Assembly: GCA_036925085.1 (NCBI GenBank)
Contig: JAUPFP010000100.1
Location: 310,001-374,000 of the forward strand
Direction of reading: 5' to 3'
Length of the DNA: 64,000 bases
Source: Brachycybe producta
Taxonomy: Eukaryota; Arthropoda; Diplopoda; Playtdesmida; Andrognathidae
Of this stretch, positions 48,610 through 60,570 are shown one piece after another. Each line of letters begins with the position of its first letter. The stretch's first letter is position 1. The translations under genes and the position numbers were made by a program. A model generated the notes under the pieces. That model saw only the letters and a list, made by a program, of their open reading frames with translations, was not told the origin of the DNA and did no database searches.

Positions 48610-51600
48610 ATGGGGACGTTTTCATTTCACATTTTATTCCTGTTCGTCGTCGTTGCTTTCGTTTCTCAAACCAGTAAGGTTCATGTTGATCTCTTTTTTG
48701 TTGTTGTTGTTATTTCTTGCGTATCTCTTTCTACCATGCAGCTACAGAAACTAAAATCGTTTTAGAAACTAGAAGAGTAAATTGAATCACTTCATAATGG
48801 GTAATTTCAGGACAGTATCTATTTCAAAATAAATTTTTTATGACAGTTTTAATAGAGAAGAAGACTTTTAATGTTTTACGAAAAGAAGTAAAACAGAATT
48901 TGACAAATTAATCGTTTTGTATCGGTTCAGACTTCTGATCACTGTGGGATTTTAGGATCTCTGGTGTTTGTCATTAAATTAATAAGAAAATTTAAAAATA
49001 ATTCTGTCAAATTTTTTATTCATTACTTTGTCATCCATAAAGTGAATTAGAAATAAATTAGTAATTGTTGAAACTATTTTAACATTAAATTTATGTGTAT
49101 ACGAGACTAAAGTTATGACTGATATGGTTCCTACAAGTTGGGATATCCTAGTAAAAGGTATCATCGTAAAAGTATGCTTACCGTGATCAACGGTAACATT
49201 ATCGTATAGTTTCTAAAACATTCATTTTTTAATGTTGCTTTGAAACGCATAAATAGCGAGAGTTTTTTTCAGTTGTTTTTGTTCTTTCCTTTATATGTTT
49301 TGCATAATAACGTGCTGCTGTTTCTTTAGTATTCGCCGAGAAAGGAGATTACAGAGGTTGTTATGCGGATGATGAGAATATGAGAGATCTTCCTTACAAA
49401 GTTAACTCTCCTTCTGCTAGTCTGAGTGCAGAACAATGCATCGAATCGTGTTCCAAAGACTACTACATGTATAACAACAGCCTATGACTTGTTTACGAAT
49501 CGCCTTTCACTTTCTTTATTCTTTCATTTTTAAGGATCGCTGGATTGCAAGCCGGTAAATTCTGCTTCTGCGGAAGTAACTATGGACGTTACGGAATTAG
49601 TAACTGTACGATACGTTGCGAGGGAAACAGTACCCAGTTCTGCGGTGGCACCAATGCAAATAGCATCTACGAAACCGGTTTCTTTGGTTAGTCTCGTAAT
49701 TGAAGGTTTAAGTTTACGGTTTTTTATAATTTTTCTTTCCTTCTAGTTTCGGGTCCTCCTCAGAATATAACTTTGACGGATGCTAAGGAGAATTCGTTAG
49801 TTGTAAGATGGGTTCCTCCCCAGGCAAAGAATGGAGTTATCGTTCAGTATAAGGTGTCCATCTAGATCTTCTATAAATGTTCTATGAATTACAAACTTAA
49901 CTCGAATTTCTGTTATCGTAGGTTTTTGTCGATCTGATTCACACGGATCTTGATTCTTTTTCTGCGCCTTCTCGTCATCTTCACTGGACGTTTTCAAATA
50001 CGACGTATGAAGCAGAATTACCGGGTTTGGCTGCAGGAAGCGAATACAATGTCACGGTTATTGCTACTTCAACCTCAGGTGACGGAAAACCATTATCTGT
50101 TGTTTTTTGGACAGAGATTGGAGGTAAATTCGAGAGAAGATAACAACAATGTGTTACAACTTGTTACATTTTTTTTTTCCTTTTATTCTTTTCTATTTAA
50201 AGAACCCGAAAGGCCACAGATGGCTGCTGTTATTCACAAAGACATTAAGAAAATGATAATACAGTTGCCAGAAGTTCGTCCAACAGCGGGGCCCATAAGG
50301 TAACATAAGTTGAAAGCATTGTAGTTAAGTCGGGCTGGCGACATTTTGGACAAAATCAAAATCGGTTTGATATTTAAAAAGATCGATATATTGAAAAATC
50401 AAAAGTATTGTTTGATAGAAAATGGAAAAGTCGAAAATATTGTCTGAAATACAACAAAAATCGAAAATATTACGAAAAATCGAAACAAAATGAGTATTGG
50501 TGATATTGTAAACCTACCCAAGATTTGATTTTTATTTTTAAAATATATTTTTCATTTTGTTTTTATATATACGAGCGTAAATCGTCACGTTTTTAATTAT
50601 TTTTTTTACGTTTTTCAGTTCATTCTATTTTTTCAGAGTTATCATATTCAATATTTTTTTAAAAAAAAAATTGCACAATATTTTAAATATGATATCGAAA
50701 TATCGAAAATTTTGCTATTCCTAATTCAGAGGAATCTTAGCTTGACTTTATTTTTTTCGTTCTTTTTAATCAGCGCTTACCAGGTCGTTGTTTACGATGA
50801 ATCGTCGTCGTTTCCATTTGATCCGAACCGTTTGACAGATTATAAACAAGCAAAAGAGAACAAATTACCTTTTTATATCGCAGCCGAACTGTTGCCCCAA
50901 CAGGCAAAGACCGATTTTGTTGTAGGGGATGGAGGAGAGTATGGCGGCTACTACAATTCACCATTAGATGAAGACAAATCACATACGGTCATCATTGGAG
51001 TTGTCAGTCGCTTGAACGGTGTAGCGAAAGCTGCTTTTTCACCACCGTCGACGTATCTTGCAAAATTTGATGTCGCCGAAGCCGAGAAGGGATCTAGCGA
51101 TTCATTGCCAGTGACTCAAACACCTGTTGAAGATCACGAACTACGAGGCGATCAACCAGAGATGCTTCCAGAGATTGGTTTGTAGTAGACATTCTTCTGT
51201 TTTTGCGTTGTTATTCAATTTTTTGGTTTTGTATTCGTATTTTCAGTTTACGAAGATTCTGCACTCGTTACTGCTCTTGGAATAGCGATCGGAATCGGAT
51301 CTGCGCTTCTTGTTGCTTCGATTGTAGTTTATTTCATGCTGAGGCGTCACTACGAAAGACGAGAGCAACCGGATCATCAGGAACTGACTCTTCAGTCACC
51401 TTCGCCCGTTGTGGTGTGATGATTTTTTACTGTTCAGTGGATTATAAACATGTTTTTCTGAGTGATTTTTTTTATGTAATCTGTAGTCTGAAAATGGCAT
51501 AGTATCGAGTATCTTGGTAGTTGATGACGAAGGTGCAGGAGGCGACCTCGACTTCATGTACGACTCGATCAAAGACAAGTTTTGGCAAATTCCGAGGCCT

Positions 51601-53236
51601 TATCTGGAGGTTATGGACGAAGTGCTTGGTGAAGGACGTTACGGAACGGTACACAAAGGATTGGCAAGCCGGCGGAATCATCAGACACCCGTCGCCGTTC
51701 AAATTGTTCAAGGTTCTAATGAGTTTCAATCATGACAGGCCGTTCATTAAAGTTTTCTTTTGTTATTTGTAGCACACGTAACAGAAAACGAACGAATGCG
51801 TCGTAGTTTTCTTAACGATTTGGATGCCGTCGTGCGTCTCGGAACTCACACGAACGTTATTGCATTGATCGGAGGCTGTGAAGACAATTGTACTTTGCTG
51901 CTTGTGAAACGTTTTTTTTTAATTAAATTAATGACGTTTTTTTTTGTCTTTTTTTTAAGCTCTGTACTTTGTGTGTAGCGAATGGTATCCCGGTAATTTG
52001 AAAGATTTCGTTCTCGATAGTCGCACGGTCGATCACTATCCGGTGTATGCCGAACGACAGAATCGAACGTCGACTCTGAAGGAACTGCAACTTTTAGAGC
52101 TTGCTTTGGGTGTTGCAAGAGGAATGGCTCATCTCGCACAAAACAAAGTTCGGATTGTTTCTAATAGAAACTACGTGTCGATAACAGTGATTGACTGTTT
52201 TGTTACGTGTAGGTAGTACATCGAAGGCTCGCGGCGCGTTCTATCATCGTTGTTGACGATGCCATCGCTAAAGTTGGCGATTTTGGACTTGAGCAAACTG
52301 AACAGTCACCAAATGTAATATTTTTTTTACGTTTGGTCTAAACCTTAGTAATTGATAAAATGACTATGAAACAAGCAATAATTAACGATTTGTTTTGTAG
52401 TTTGATCTAACGAGGTGGATGTCTATGGAAAATCTGAAGAATCGAGTTTTTACGACAAAGAGTGATGTTTGGTCATTTGGAGTTCTCATTTGGGAATTGG
52501 TTACTTTGGGTGGAACTCCTTACGCTAGTGTTAAAACGAAAGATCTTCCCGGAAGAATACTTCGTGGTTCGAGGTTACATCAACCGAAGAATGTTGGCGA
52601 TGATCTGTAAGTTTCAGTTTTAATGTTGTTTTAAAGCATAAACGCCGTCTCGAACGCCGATTATTTTATCTTTCGGGTGCAAAAGCAATAAAAATGTGAA
52701 TGTGCTTTAGAAAATAGGAGTATCTGATTACTTCAAGGGTATTTTATGTTGATATCTTTCAAAATAAGCTTTTTAACTCTGGTTTGAAAATGACCTAACA
52801 TTATGTAGATGATCATTTTTTTTTTCTTTTCATTTTCGTCTATAAAAAGTTTTATTTTGAAAGATACCAACATGAAAATAAACTTTAAAGTGATTGAGCT
52901 ACCCTTCTAGTTTCTAAAAAGTGTCGAAAGTCTGAGTAGTTTGTTTTATTTGTTGATTTTTAATTTGTTTTTTTTTTCAGTTATCAGATGATGCTTCAGT
53001 GTTGGCAAGTTGATTTGGACGAGAGACCAACGTTTATGGAGCTAGCTAGTATTCTCGGAAATATGGTCACCGAAGGAACAGACATCGTAATCACTTTGAA
53101 AAACGATTCTTTTATAATTGAAAGACCTAATTAATATATATTTTACTTTCGTTATCAGGAACAAATTCATTTGGATTTGTATCCGGGATTTCAGTACGAG
53201 AAATACGAAAAGGAACTAGAAGTTGTCAATCCTTAA
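48610..53236 (+). CDS. WSC/FN3 receptor-tyrosine-kinase-like protein, predicted pseudokinase
   Basis: A single-pass cell-surface receptor of 784 residues. Coding exons: 48610-48673, 49330-49468, 49535-49686, 49747-49853, 49922-50123, 50203-50299, 50774-51177, 51247-51413, 51487-51712, 51773-51889, 51960-52147, 52213-52314, 52401-52606, 52981-53086, 53159-53236; 2,355 bases with consistent phases. Domains: signal peptide (1-21), WSC domain with eight cysteines (about 26-118), an FN3 domain (about 119-222), a second FN3-like, RPTP-style segment (about 223-385, with DFVVGDGGEYGGYYN), TM helix (about 394-420), kinase-like domain (about 484-760). The Gly loop LGEGRYGTVHKG is intact, but VAVK reads VAVQ (Gln516), HRDLAARN reads HRRLAARS (Arg626, Ser631) and the alpha-C Glu looks like Asp. 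DFG (644-646), WSFGVLIWE and ERPTF are kept. The activation segment has no Tyr; the C-terminus has three (LYPGFQYEKY). Most likely it signals by partner binding or scaffolding. The extracellular ligand is unknown. Confidence 0.9.
52630..52940. repeat. foldback-family repeat copy in a receptor-gene intron
   Basis: Nearly fills the intron between exons 13 and 14 of the receptor gene. Left arm with TGTTGATATCTTTCAAAATA, right arm with GAAAGATACCAACATGAAAA and CCCTTCTAGTTTCTAAAAA. In the pre-mRNA the two arms could pair. Confidence 0.7.
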
Positions 53237-53907
53237 GCTGCGTATCTGGAAAACGGAACGGTTTTATATTATTTACTGTTTATCTCCACTTACATGGCAT
53301 CTACACTTAAGTTTTTAACTGTTATCATCATCATCATTACGTGATAACGAATCAGCCTGCTATGATTTTTTTTTTAATTGTATTTTCACTCGCTACGAAT
53401 GTCTATTCGTGGCTTTTATTAGTTTATTTTGGACAAAGAGCCTGTTTTTTTACTCGATCGATCGAATACAGCATAATAATTTTTGTTTTGTGTTTGTCAT
53501 GCTTCAATTTTCATTTGTGACTTTTTAACATTTTTATTTTCTTAATTTGTTTTGGCGTTTTAATATGAGTTTTTTTTATCCTTTTTGAGGTTTTTCTAAA
53601 TCTCAAGTCTACGGGGTCTGATTTGACATTGTTTGTAATTATTGACCCATTGTGGAGAAAAAAGAATCGTAACATTTCAGCGAATCGATCCTTTTTCTGC
53701 AATGTGTCACTGCACTGCATAATGAAGGAAGTTTTCAAAAACGTTAGCTTCGTGTATTTTGAAAAAGTGAAAGCGAAGCCAAAGAATTCAGGGTATTTTC
53801 AGATTGTAAATGTTGACAGCTATAATTTGATTACGGGACGCACTTCTAATGTATTTGGTCCTTTTCATTTATTAGGGTCTTTATTCTGTTTAGGCCTCTA
53901 GGTCTGA

Positions 53908-54042
53908 TGGTTGTATTCTTAATGATTTTTGAGTCAAAGCTAGTGCTAAACTCTTATGAACTTTTAACATGATACTTCCTATCAAAAAGTTCATGACTTT
54001 AGTACACTACCTTTGACTTAGCAATCGATAAAATTACGACCC
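53908..54042. mobile_element. small MITE related to 37256-37393
   Basis: GATGGTTGTATTCTTAATGA at the left and AAAATTACGACCCT at the right are imperfectly inverted, with AGTGCTAAACTC and AGTACACTACCTTTGACT inside, as in the other copy. Confidence 0.5.
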
Positions 54043-55536
54043 TAATTGTGATCTGAATGCAAGTTCTGTTTTCCATAATTCATTTAATCTCGGTGTGTTT
54101 TGACTATTTCTTCTTCTTCTTCTACTTCTTCCAAATTAGCTAAATTATGATATGTACGTGTTGTGTTGCAAATTGAGATTATTGTCCATTTGTCTTAAAT
54201 TTTTATACGATTTCTTATACAGATGATTTTTTTTATTATTATTTTTAAGATTTTTTTTTACGAAAACGTAATGTAAATTCATACGAAAGTGAACATGTCT
54301 TTATAGGCATTACTCGTGAGTAATACTATTATTCATTTAACTTATCGTTTTTTTTTTTTAATTTTATATTTTTTTGCACATTTGTACAGACGAATGAATA
54401 GATTAAGTTTTTATATATTTTTTCAATTATTGAAAGGAGAAGAAATCTAATTTTTGTAGATTTATTTTCAATGAGTAGCACATTGCGTGCAATGATTTAT
54501 TTTATTTTAAGCTTGTATTATTACGGTGATGGCCTAATTTAATTCTGGATGTTTTCTATTAAATTTATTAATTTTGGATATGTAAGAATTTTTTTATTTG
54601 GTCTAAATTTTGTGCATTTTTAATTTTTAATATACTTTTTTAATAAGTAACATGACTTAATATTATTGAAGCCACAGTAAGTTATAGAGTTGTACCATTG
54701 TCGCCAAAAACTGACCACTTTTTGCTTGTCCACTGCTTTCTGCAGTTTGGTCCAAATGTGACAGAATCAACTGCCGAACAAAAAGTGGTCATATCTGGCG
54801 AAAAGAGTGTATCAAAAATAAATGATGGCCGACAAAGTGGTTTGTGTCATTTTAAACATGCGGCAACGGATGCCTCGCGTGCGCCATGGAGCGCAATCAC
54901 CGCATACAACAATGGGTGTTGGAGTACGCGAAAATGGTTTCCTGCCGCTGGAATAGCAGACGCTCTGGGCATGACTTTATTTCAATGCACGTTGGCCAAA
55001 ATCAGCTGAAATGCTTCAAATTTTTTGTTTCGTTTATTTCTTTCACATTTATTATATTAATTTACTCTTCTAGTCTCTAATAAACTTAGATTTTGTTTCT
55101 TTAATGCAACTTTTATTGTTCTTTTTGAGACGACGAAAACAGCAACATTTTAATCGATTGAAGTACTTTTCAGGCTCAGCCAACAATTACGGCCAATTAC
55201 AAAAGGAATAAAAAGTCCTAGAATGTGCTTAATCAATTGAAGCTAAAATATCTGTACAGGGACCATTAAAGGTTAAAAAAAAAGTGTGTAAAGAGCCTTT
55301 TTTTAGTACGCTTTACGCCTTATTTATTACAACAAAACGGCGATAACAGAGAATAGTAAGAGGCTATGACTTGTTACAGCTACAACTAGCCTCTCCCTCC
55401 GACCCACCAAAATTCCCCTCCAAAATTTGAGAAATTTTTAAATGGAAATGCTAGCACCATCTATTGTTATTTTCTTAAACATGAGTTATGTGTGTATTTT
55501 TTTCGAATTTTAAATTTTGCCTCTTAAACTCTAACC

Positions 55537-55671
55537 TCATCCCCCCACTAACATAGCCTAATCCAACACTAACCCACTAACCTACTCAACACTAACCTAA
55601 CCTAACCCAACACTAACCCACTAACCTAACCTAACCCAACACTAACCCACTAACCTAACCTAACCTAACCC
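55537..55671. repeat. telomere-like CCTAA/CTAACCCAACA minisatellite
   Basis: Repeats of CTAACCTAACC and CCCAACACTAACCCACTAA. On the other strand this reads TTAGG/TTAGTGGG variants. It could be an interstitial telomeric tract or simply a minisatellite. Confidence 0.75.
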
Positions 55672-55923
55672 TTTATACATGGACTCTATGTAATAGTTGA
55701 TTATAGCGCCCCTGTCTTCAAACATTTGAAACATTAATTAAAAAAGTTCTATGTTAAAAATCCTATACCTCCAAAAAAAGTTTTTGTTTTTTGGCAAAAA
55801 ATTTTTAATGGAGACGGTGGCTCCATCTACTTTGGCTGAATTTTTTTTAATTTTGTTTTATGAAACATTCAAGGTTGGGATGAATCATATAAGTATAATT
55901 TATTAGACCTGCTCTTGAAATTG

Positions 55924-55990
55924 TCAGGTTGGCTGAGTGGTTAATGTCACTGCCTTCTGTACTGGTGTTCAGTGGTTCAAACCTCAGTGG
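55924..55990 (+). pseudogene. tRNA-like sequence, probably SINE head
   Basis: TGGCTGAGTGGTTAATG matches a tRNA A box (Ser/Leu style) and GTGGTTCAAACCTC a B box, 40 bp apart. The arms do not fold into a full cloverleaf, so a tRNA-derived SINE or pseudogene is more likely than a tRNA gene. Confidence 0.45.
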
Positions 55991-56212
55991 TTTTTATTTT
56001 TAATTTTTATGTTTTTAAATTGTTAAAATAATCTTAAATATGTTTATTGTTAAATTTTTGTTCTTAAAAAGTTTCTTTTTAAAGACATTAACAAGAAACA
56101 ATTCTTATTTTCTTCCATGACCCTTCTACTTTCTATTAAATGGTCAATTTGTTTTTAAAAAATTTAAAATTTACTTTTTAAGTTAACACAAAAATCACGA
56201 ACATATTTATGA

Positions 56213-56575
56213 AACTAGTGGGGTAACCCGTCATAGATGACGGGAACAAAATTCACAGGCAATTGTGCGCATGCGCGTTGTTTTTTCCTTTTTTTACTCC
56301 TTTCATTTAAATTTCAGTCACCCCCTCCCACTTTTCTCTCTCTCTCCCCCTTCTACACTTTCCAAACTTTTCCCCTCACCCCTCCCACTTTTCTCTCTCT
56401 CTCTCCCCCCCTTCTACACTTTCCAAAGGAAGAGTTCAACATATAGTTGACCTTGAGAAAAAAACGGTTCATTTATTCAAATTTATATAAATTCCGACGT
56501 GCTTCAATGGTTTTTGTTACTCCACACACACACACACACATACACAGACCTGGGATATTATATATATAATTATGA
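56213..56575 (+). mobile_element. non-coding repeat, uninterrupted copy
   Basis: ACTAGTGGGGTAACCCGTCA at the start, a pyrimidine-rich middle (CTCTCTCCCCC twice), GCACGTCGGAATTT (complement) and a CA/TA run at the end. It is the inverted counterpart of 21486-21835, and a fragment lies at about 28262-28332. Confidence 0.7.
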
Positions 56576-56752
56576 GTCCTAAACATGTTCATGCTTTTTG
56601 CCTGCAATATATTATGTTTGTGCACAATATTATTGAGCGCATACGCAATATTATTGAACGTAAATTATTGTCCCAAACAGGCTTCCATAACGGCGAGCCG
56701 TTCAAGTCGATAACTTCTCGGCGGCGGCCGACTAATTTGAAATTAAATCAAG

Positions 56753-59700
56753 ATGGCGAATCGCACTGTAAAAGATGCTCAATCAATAAAAGGAACAAAT
56801 CCTCAGTATTTAGTTGAAAAAATCATAAGATCACGTATTTATGATTCGAGATATTGGAAGGAAGAATGCTTTGCACTTACAGGTGAAGAAATGACTAAAA
56901 TTGTGTTGTGTATTTTACATGAAAAGGTGGTTTCGTTTCCCCGCCAATTTACGCATCGGTAAACGCAGTTGCAATCGCCTGCTGCTGATGGCGTCACGTG
57001 CGATCGTTGACTCTTGTTTTCTTACGAACTTTTTAACGATGCGTAAATGACAGTTAACGTAGACGCAAGATGGTAAGAATGTGTCGTAAGAAAACTGATT
57101 AAAATGTTGTTTGAATTGACTTCTTTTAGCCGAGTTGCTCGTTGACAAAGCGATGGAATTAAAGTTTGTTGGTGGAGTTTTCGGTGGAAATATCAAACCG
57201 ACGCCGTTCATTTGTCTCATTCTGAAAATGCTGCAGATTCAACCGGAAAAAGACATCATTGTTGAGTTCATCAAGAACGAAGATTTTAAGTACAGTATAC
57301 ACTTTTGATATCGCAAAACTCGCGTCAAAGAAACTTTGCGTTTCAATTGTCAACTTGAAGTCTTTATGGGGACGTGTGTCCGTATAAAATGCGGAATTCC
57401 GCGTTAATATGAAACCTGTGGAGTTTTTTTCTAAATAGTTTTTTTTAGGAATTTAAAAACCGCGGAATTTTTTTCAAAATAGGTTTTTATGAATTTGAAA
57501 ACCGCGGAATTTTTTTCAAAATAGGTTTTTATGAATTTGAAAACCGCGGAATTTTTTTCAAAATAGGTTTTTATGAATTTGAAAACCGCGGAATTTTTTT
57601 CAAAATAGGTTTTTATGAATTTGAAAACTGCGGAATTTTTTTAAAATAGGTTTTTATGAATTTGAAAACCGCGGAATTTGTTTAAAATAGGTTTTTATGA
57701 ATTTGAAAACCGCGGAATTTGTTTAAAATAGGTTTTTATGAATTTGAAAACCGCGGAATTTGTTTAAAATAGGTTTTTATGAATTTGAAAACTGCGGAAT
57801 TTTTTTCAAAATAGGTTTTTATGAATTTGAAAACTGCGGAATTTTTTTCAAAGTAGGTTTGTATGAATTTGAAAACTGCGGAATTTGTTTAAAATAGGTT
57901 TTTATGAATTTGAAAACTGCGGAATTTTTTTCAAAATAGGTTTTTATGAATTTGAAAACTGCGGAATTTTTTTAAAATAGGTTTTTATGAATTTGAAAAC
58001 CGCGGAATTTGTTTAAAATAGGTTTTTATGAATTTGAAAACCGCGGAATTTGTTTAAAATAGGTTTTTATGAATTTGAAAACCGCGGAATTTGTTTAAAA
58101 TAGGTTTTTATGAATTTGAAAACTGCGGAATTTTTTTCAAAATAGGTTTTTATGAATTTGAAAACTGCGGAATTTTTTTCAAAGTAGGTTTGTATGAATT
58201 TGAAAACTGCGGAATTTGTTTAAAATAGGTTTTTATGAATTTGAAAACTGCGGAATTTTTTTAAAATAGGTTTTTATGAATTTGAAAACCGCGGAATTTT
58301 TTTCAAAATAGGTTTTTATGAATTTGAAAACTGCGGAATTTTTTTCAAAATAGGTTTTTATGAATTTGAAAATCGCGGAATTTTTTTTCAAATTTATTTA
58401 TTTATTATTATTATTTTATTATTTATTATTTATTTTAAAATTTCTGCGTATTTTTTCCTCAAATTATTTTAAAACATTAAATTAAAAGCAGCATCATCAA
58501 ATAATAATTCCGTATTTTATACCATTTTAAACATTTCGTATGTTATAGGTTCTATTTTTTTTATAAACCACATGAGTGAGTACTCCGTAAAACAACCTGG
58601 TTTGTATATGTTGAAACCCTTTTTCAGAGGATTGAAGTTAAAGTTGTCTTTTTTTTAAATTCGGGACTTAAAATAATTAATGTGGGTTTCATTTTACGTT
58701 TGTAATTTCTTTTGTTCATGAATTGCAGATACGTTCGAATTCTTGGAGCTGTTTACATGAGATTGGTTGGAACATCTTTGGATTGTTATAAATATTTGGA
58801 ACCACTTTATAACGATTTTCGTAAACTGAAACGACAGAAGCGTGATGGAGGTTAGGTGACGACGGTCTTGGAGACAGATTAAAAGACGGAAACCCGTTGG
58901 AAAAAAAAAAACGTGGAAAAATGTTTAATAGGCTTTAAAAGAGATGTGAAATTGAGTGTTTCTACCCTTTTTTTCACGTGTTCCGTGCCTATGAAATGCG
59001 TTTCCTCACGTTTTTATGTTTTAGTTTGACGAACGTCTTATCTTTCAATATTTTTTTTTTCAATTTTAATTCGTTTATCGTTACAGAGTTCGAACTGGTT
59101 CATTTGGACGAGTTCATCGACGAGCTTTTACGAGAGGAACGCGTTTGTGACATTATTCTTCCAAGATTACAGGTTAATAATTTTAATATCTTCATGATAT
59201 TTTTTTAGACTTTAAAGAAATCGATTTCATATTTTTATTTTTTCTTCTCCGATTAGAAACGACACGTCTTGGAAGAGAACAACGATCTCGATCCAAGAGT
59301 GAGCGCTCTAGAAGACGACCTGGACGATGTCGAGTCTAGCGATAACGAAGATGTGAAAGAGACGAAAACCCGTACTTCTCCAGAGCGACAGCGGAGCAGT
59401 TATCGTGATCTCGATCGACCTCGTAGGTCTCCTTCGCCAAAGTTTCGAAGAAGTCGTTCTCCGCACAAAAGGTGAAAATTTGTGTTTTGTTAAGAAGTTT
59501 TGTGAACAACTGTTCATTATTTGTCTTTCAGGAGCAAAATTAAGAGAAACTAGAAAGTTTTTTTTTAGAAATTAGAAGGGTATCTCAATCACTCGAGAAT
59601 ATTTTCATGTTGATATTTTTCAAAACAATTTTTATAGACAAAAATTATAGATGTTTTCGGACGTAAAAACGTAAAGGTAACGTTTTTTTAGAAACAACAT

Positions 59701-60504
59701 TACGAAAAAATTGAAATTGTTTTTAAAACAGGAATGGTAAAAGATTAATTAGGCTAAAAGTTTCTTCGTCGCAATATCTTAAAAAATACAACATTTTATA
59801 AGTAGTTTGAAAATTATCCGCTTTCAGGTTTGCAGAAAAATTTCCCAAAAATCATTTTCACCTTTTTCAAACTTTCTTAAAATGTTTATTTTCAAAAATA
59901 TCATCAGGAAAAAAAACTTAGCAAATATCAATAACTGTTTAATTCTAGTCTTTTTGTGGTATTTCTAAAAGAAAAAGAAAAAATAGCATGAAAACCATAA
60001 ATTTGCTCGAAATCGCAGGGGAAGAAGGAAATCCAACTGTAAAGTTGAAAGTTGGGTCATTTTCAAACTAGAATAAAAAGTTTATTTTAAAAAAATATCA
60101 ACATCTGAAAATACTCTTTAAATAATTAAGCTACCCATCTCTTCATTTTGATTATTAAAAACAAAATAATCACCTAAGTGTGTTCTACACTTTAAAACTA
60201 CATTTTAACTTTCTACGTTTTTTTTTGTTTGTTTTATTCGATAATATAAAGAAGGAGCAGTAAATCGCCTCTTCCTCCTCCTCCTCCTCCTAGACGTCGT
60301 AGCCACGATCGACACAGAAGTTCTCATTCGAAGGGGACAAGTCATAGTGGACGAGAAAGAAGACACAGATCAAGATCGAAATCGCCCAGTGGTGGTGGTA
60401 GTGGTGGACACCGACATCGAGACGACGATAAGTATTCGAGAGGATCGGGAACGTCTCACAAAGAGAGACACGGATCGAGACGAGATCACGGAGATAGAGT
60501 TTAA
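56753..60504 (+). CDS. PRPF38A: pre-mRNA-splicing factor 38A
   Basis: PRPF38A is a nuclear spliceosome protein needed for B-complex activation. Coding exons: 56753-56882, 57130-57289, 58729-58850, 59087-59172, 59257-59471, 60252-60504; 966 bases, 321 residues plus stop (human 312). The PRP38 domain fills residues 1 to about 180 and is very conserved: MANRTVKDAQSIKGTNPQYL, GGNIKPTPFICLILKMLQIQ, YMRLVGTSLDCYKYLEPLYN, FIDELLREERVCDIILPRL. An acidic segment follows (VSALEDDLDDVESSDNED), then SYRDLDRPRRSPSPKFRRS and a basic, Arg/Ser-rich tail in exon 6 with a run of six prolines. The tail lacks the dense RS dipeptides of vertebrates but is of the same type. The ATG has a good context and matches the family start. 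Intron 2 carries a long minisatellite; intron 5 carries foldback repeats. Confidence 0.95.
57425..58390. repeat. 42-bp minisatellite in PRPF38A intron 2
   Basis: About 23 tandem copies of a unit containing AGGTTTTTATGAATTTGAAA and CCGCGGAATTTTTTTC. Variants include CTGCGG for CCGCGG, TTTGTTTAAAATAGG, and one GTAGGTTTGTATG. That last variant occurs at 57851 and 58182, 331 bp apart, inside matching runs of variants, so a block of eight units was duplicated. Confidence 0.92.
59500..60195. repeat. foldback-family repeats in PRPF38A intron 5
   Basis: Left arm AAATTAAGAGAAACTAGAAA at about 59528, right arm GGGTCATTTTCAAACTAGAA and TAAGCTACCCATCTC near 60050-60140. Two partly decayed copies seem to lie end to end. 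Confidence 0.65.
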
Positions 60505-60564
60505 GTTTGTAATTTATTTGATTACGCGCCGTTCGATGGTAGCGTGTGATTGTATTTTTTTTTT

Positions 60565-60570
60565 AATAAA
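60565..60570 (+). promoter_or_regulatory. poly(A) signal of PRPF38A
   Basis: AATAAA 61 nt after the PRPF38A stop codon. Position and hexamer fit a short 3' UTR. Confidence 0.6.

Larger units (their letters stand above)
53237..56752. other. receptor 3' UTR side and AT-rich intergenic region
   Basis: No firm gene. The receptor 3' UTR must begin here but no AATAAA stands close to the stop. Contents: a MITE (about 53908-54042), a less AT-rich island with a 103-codon frame at 54698-55009 that I cannot identify, a CCTAA minisatellite (55537-55671), a tRNA-like unit (55924-55990) and a repeat copy (56213-56575). Confidence 0.5.

Noticed and set aside
48284..48754. 156-codon plus-strand frame overlapping the receptor's first exon
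   Set aside because: Different frame from the receptor start at 48610; contains a poly-Pro/Gly run from a C homopolymer and no domain; likely 5' UTR and intron.
57425..58390. CRISPR-like array (regular repeats of about 42 bp)
   Set aside because: Units are directly tandem without unique spacers, in an intron of a eukaryotic gene; it is a minisatellite.
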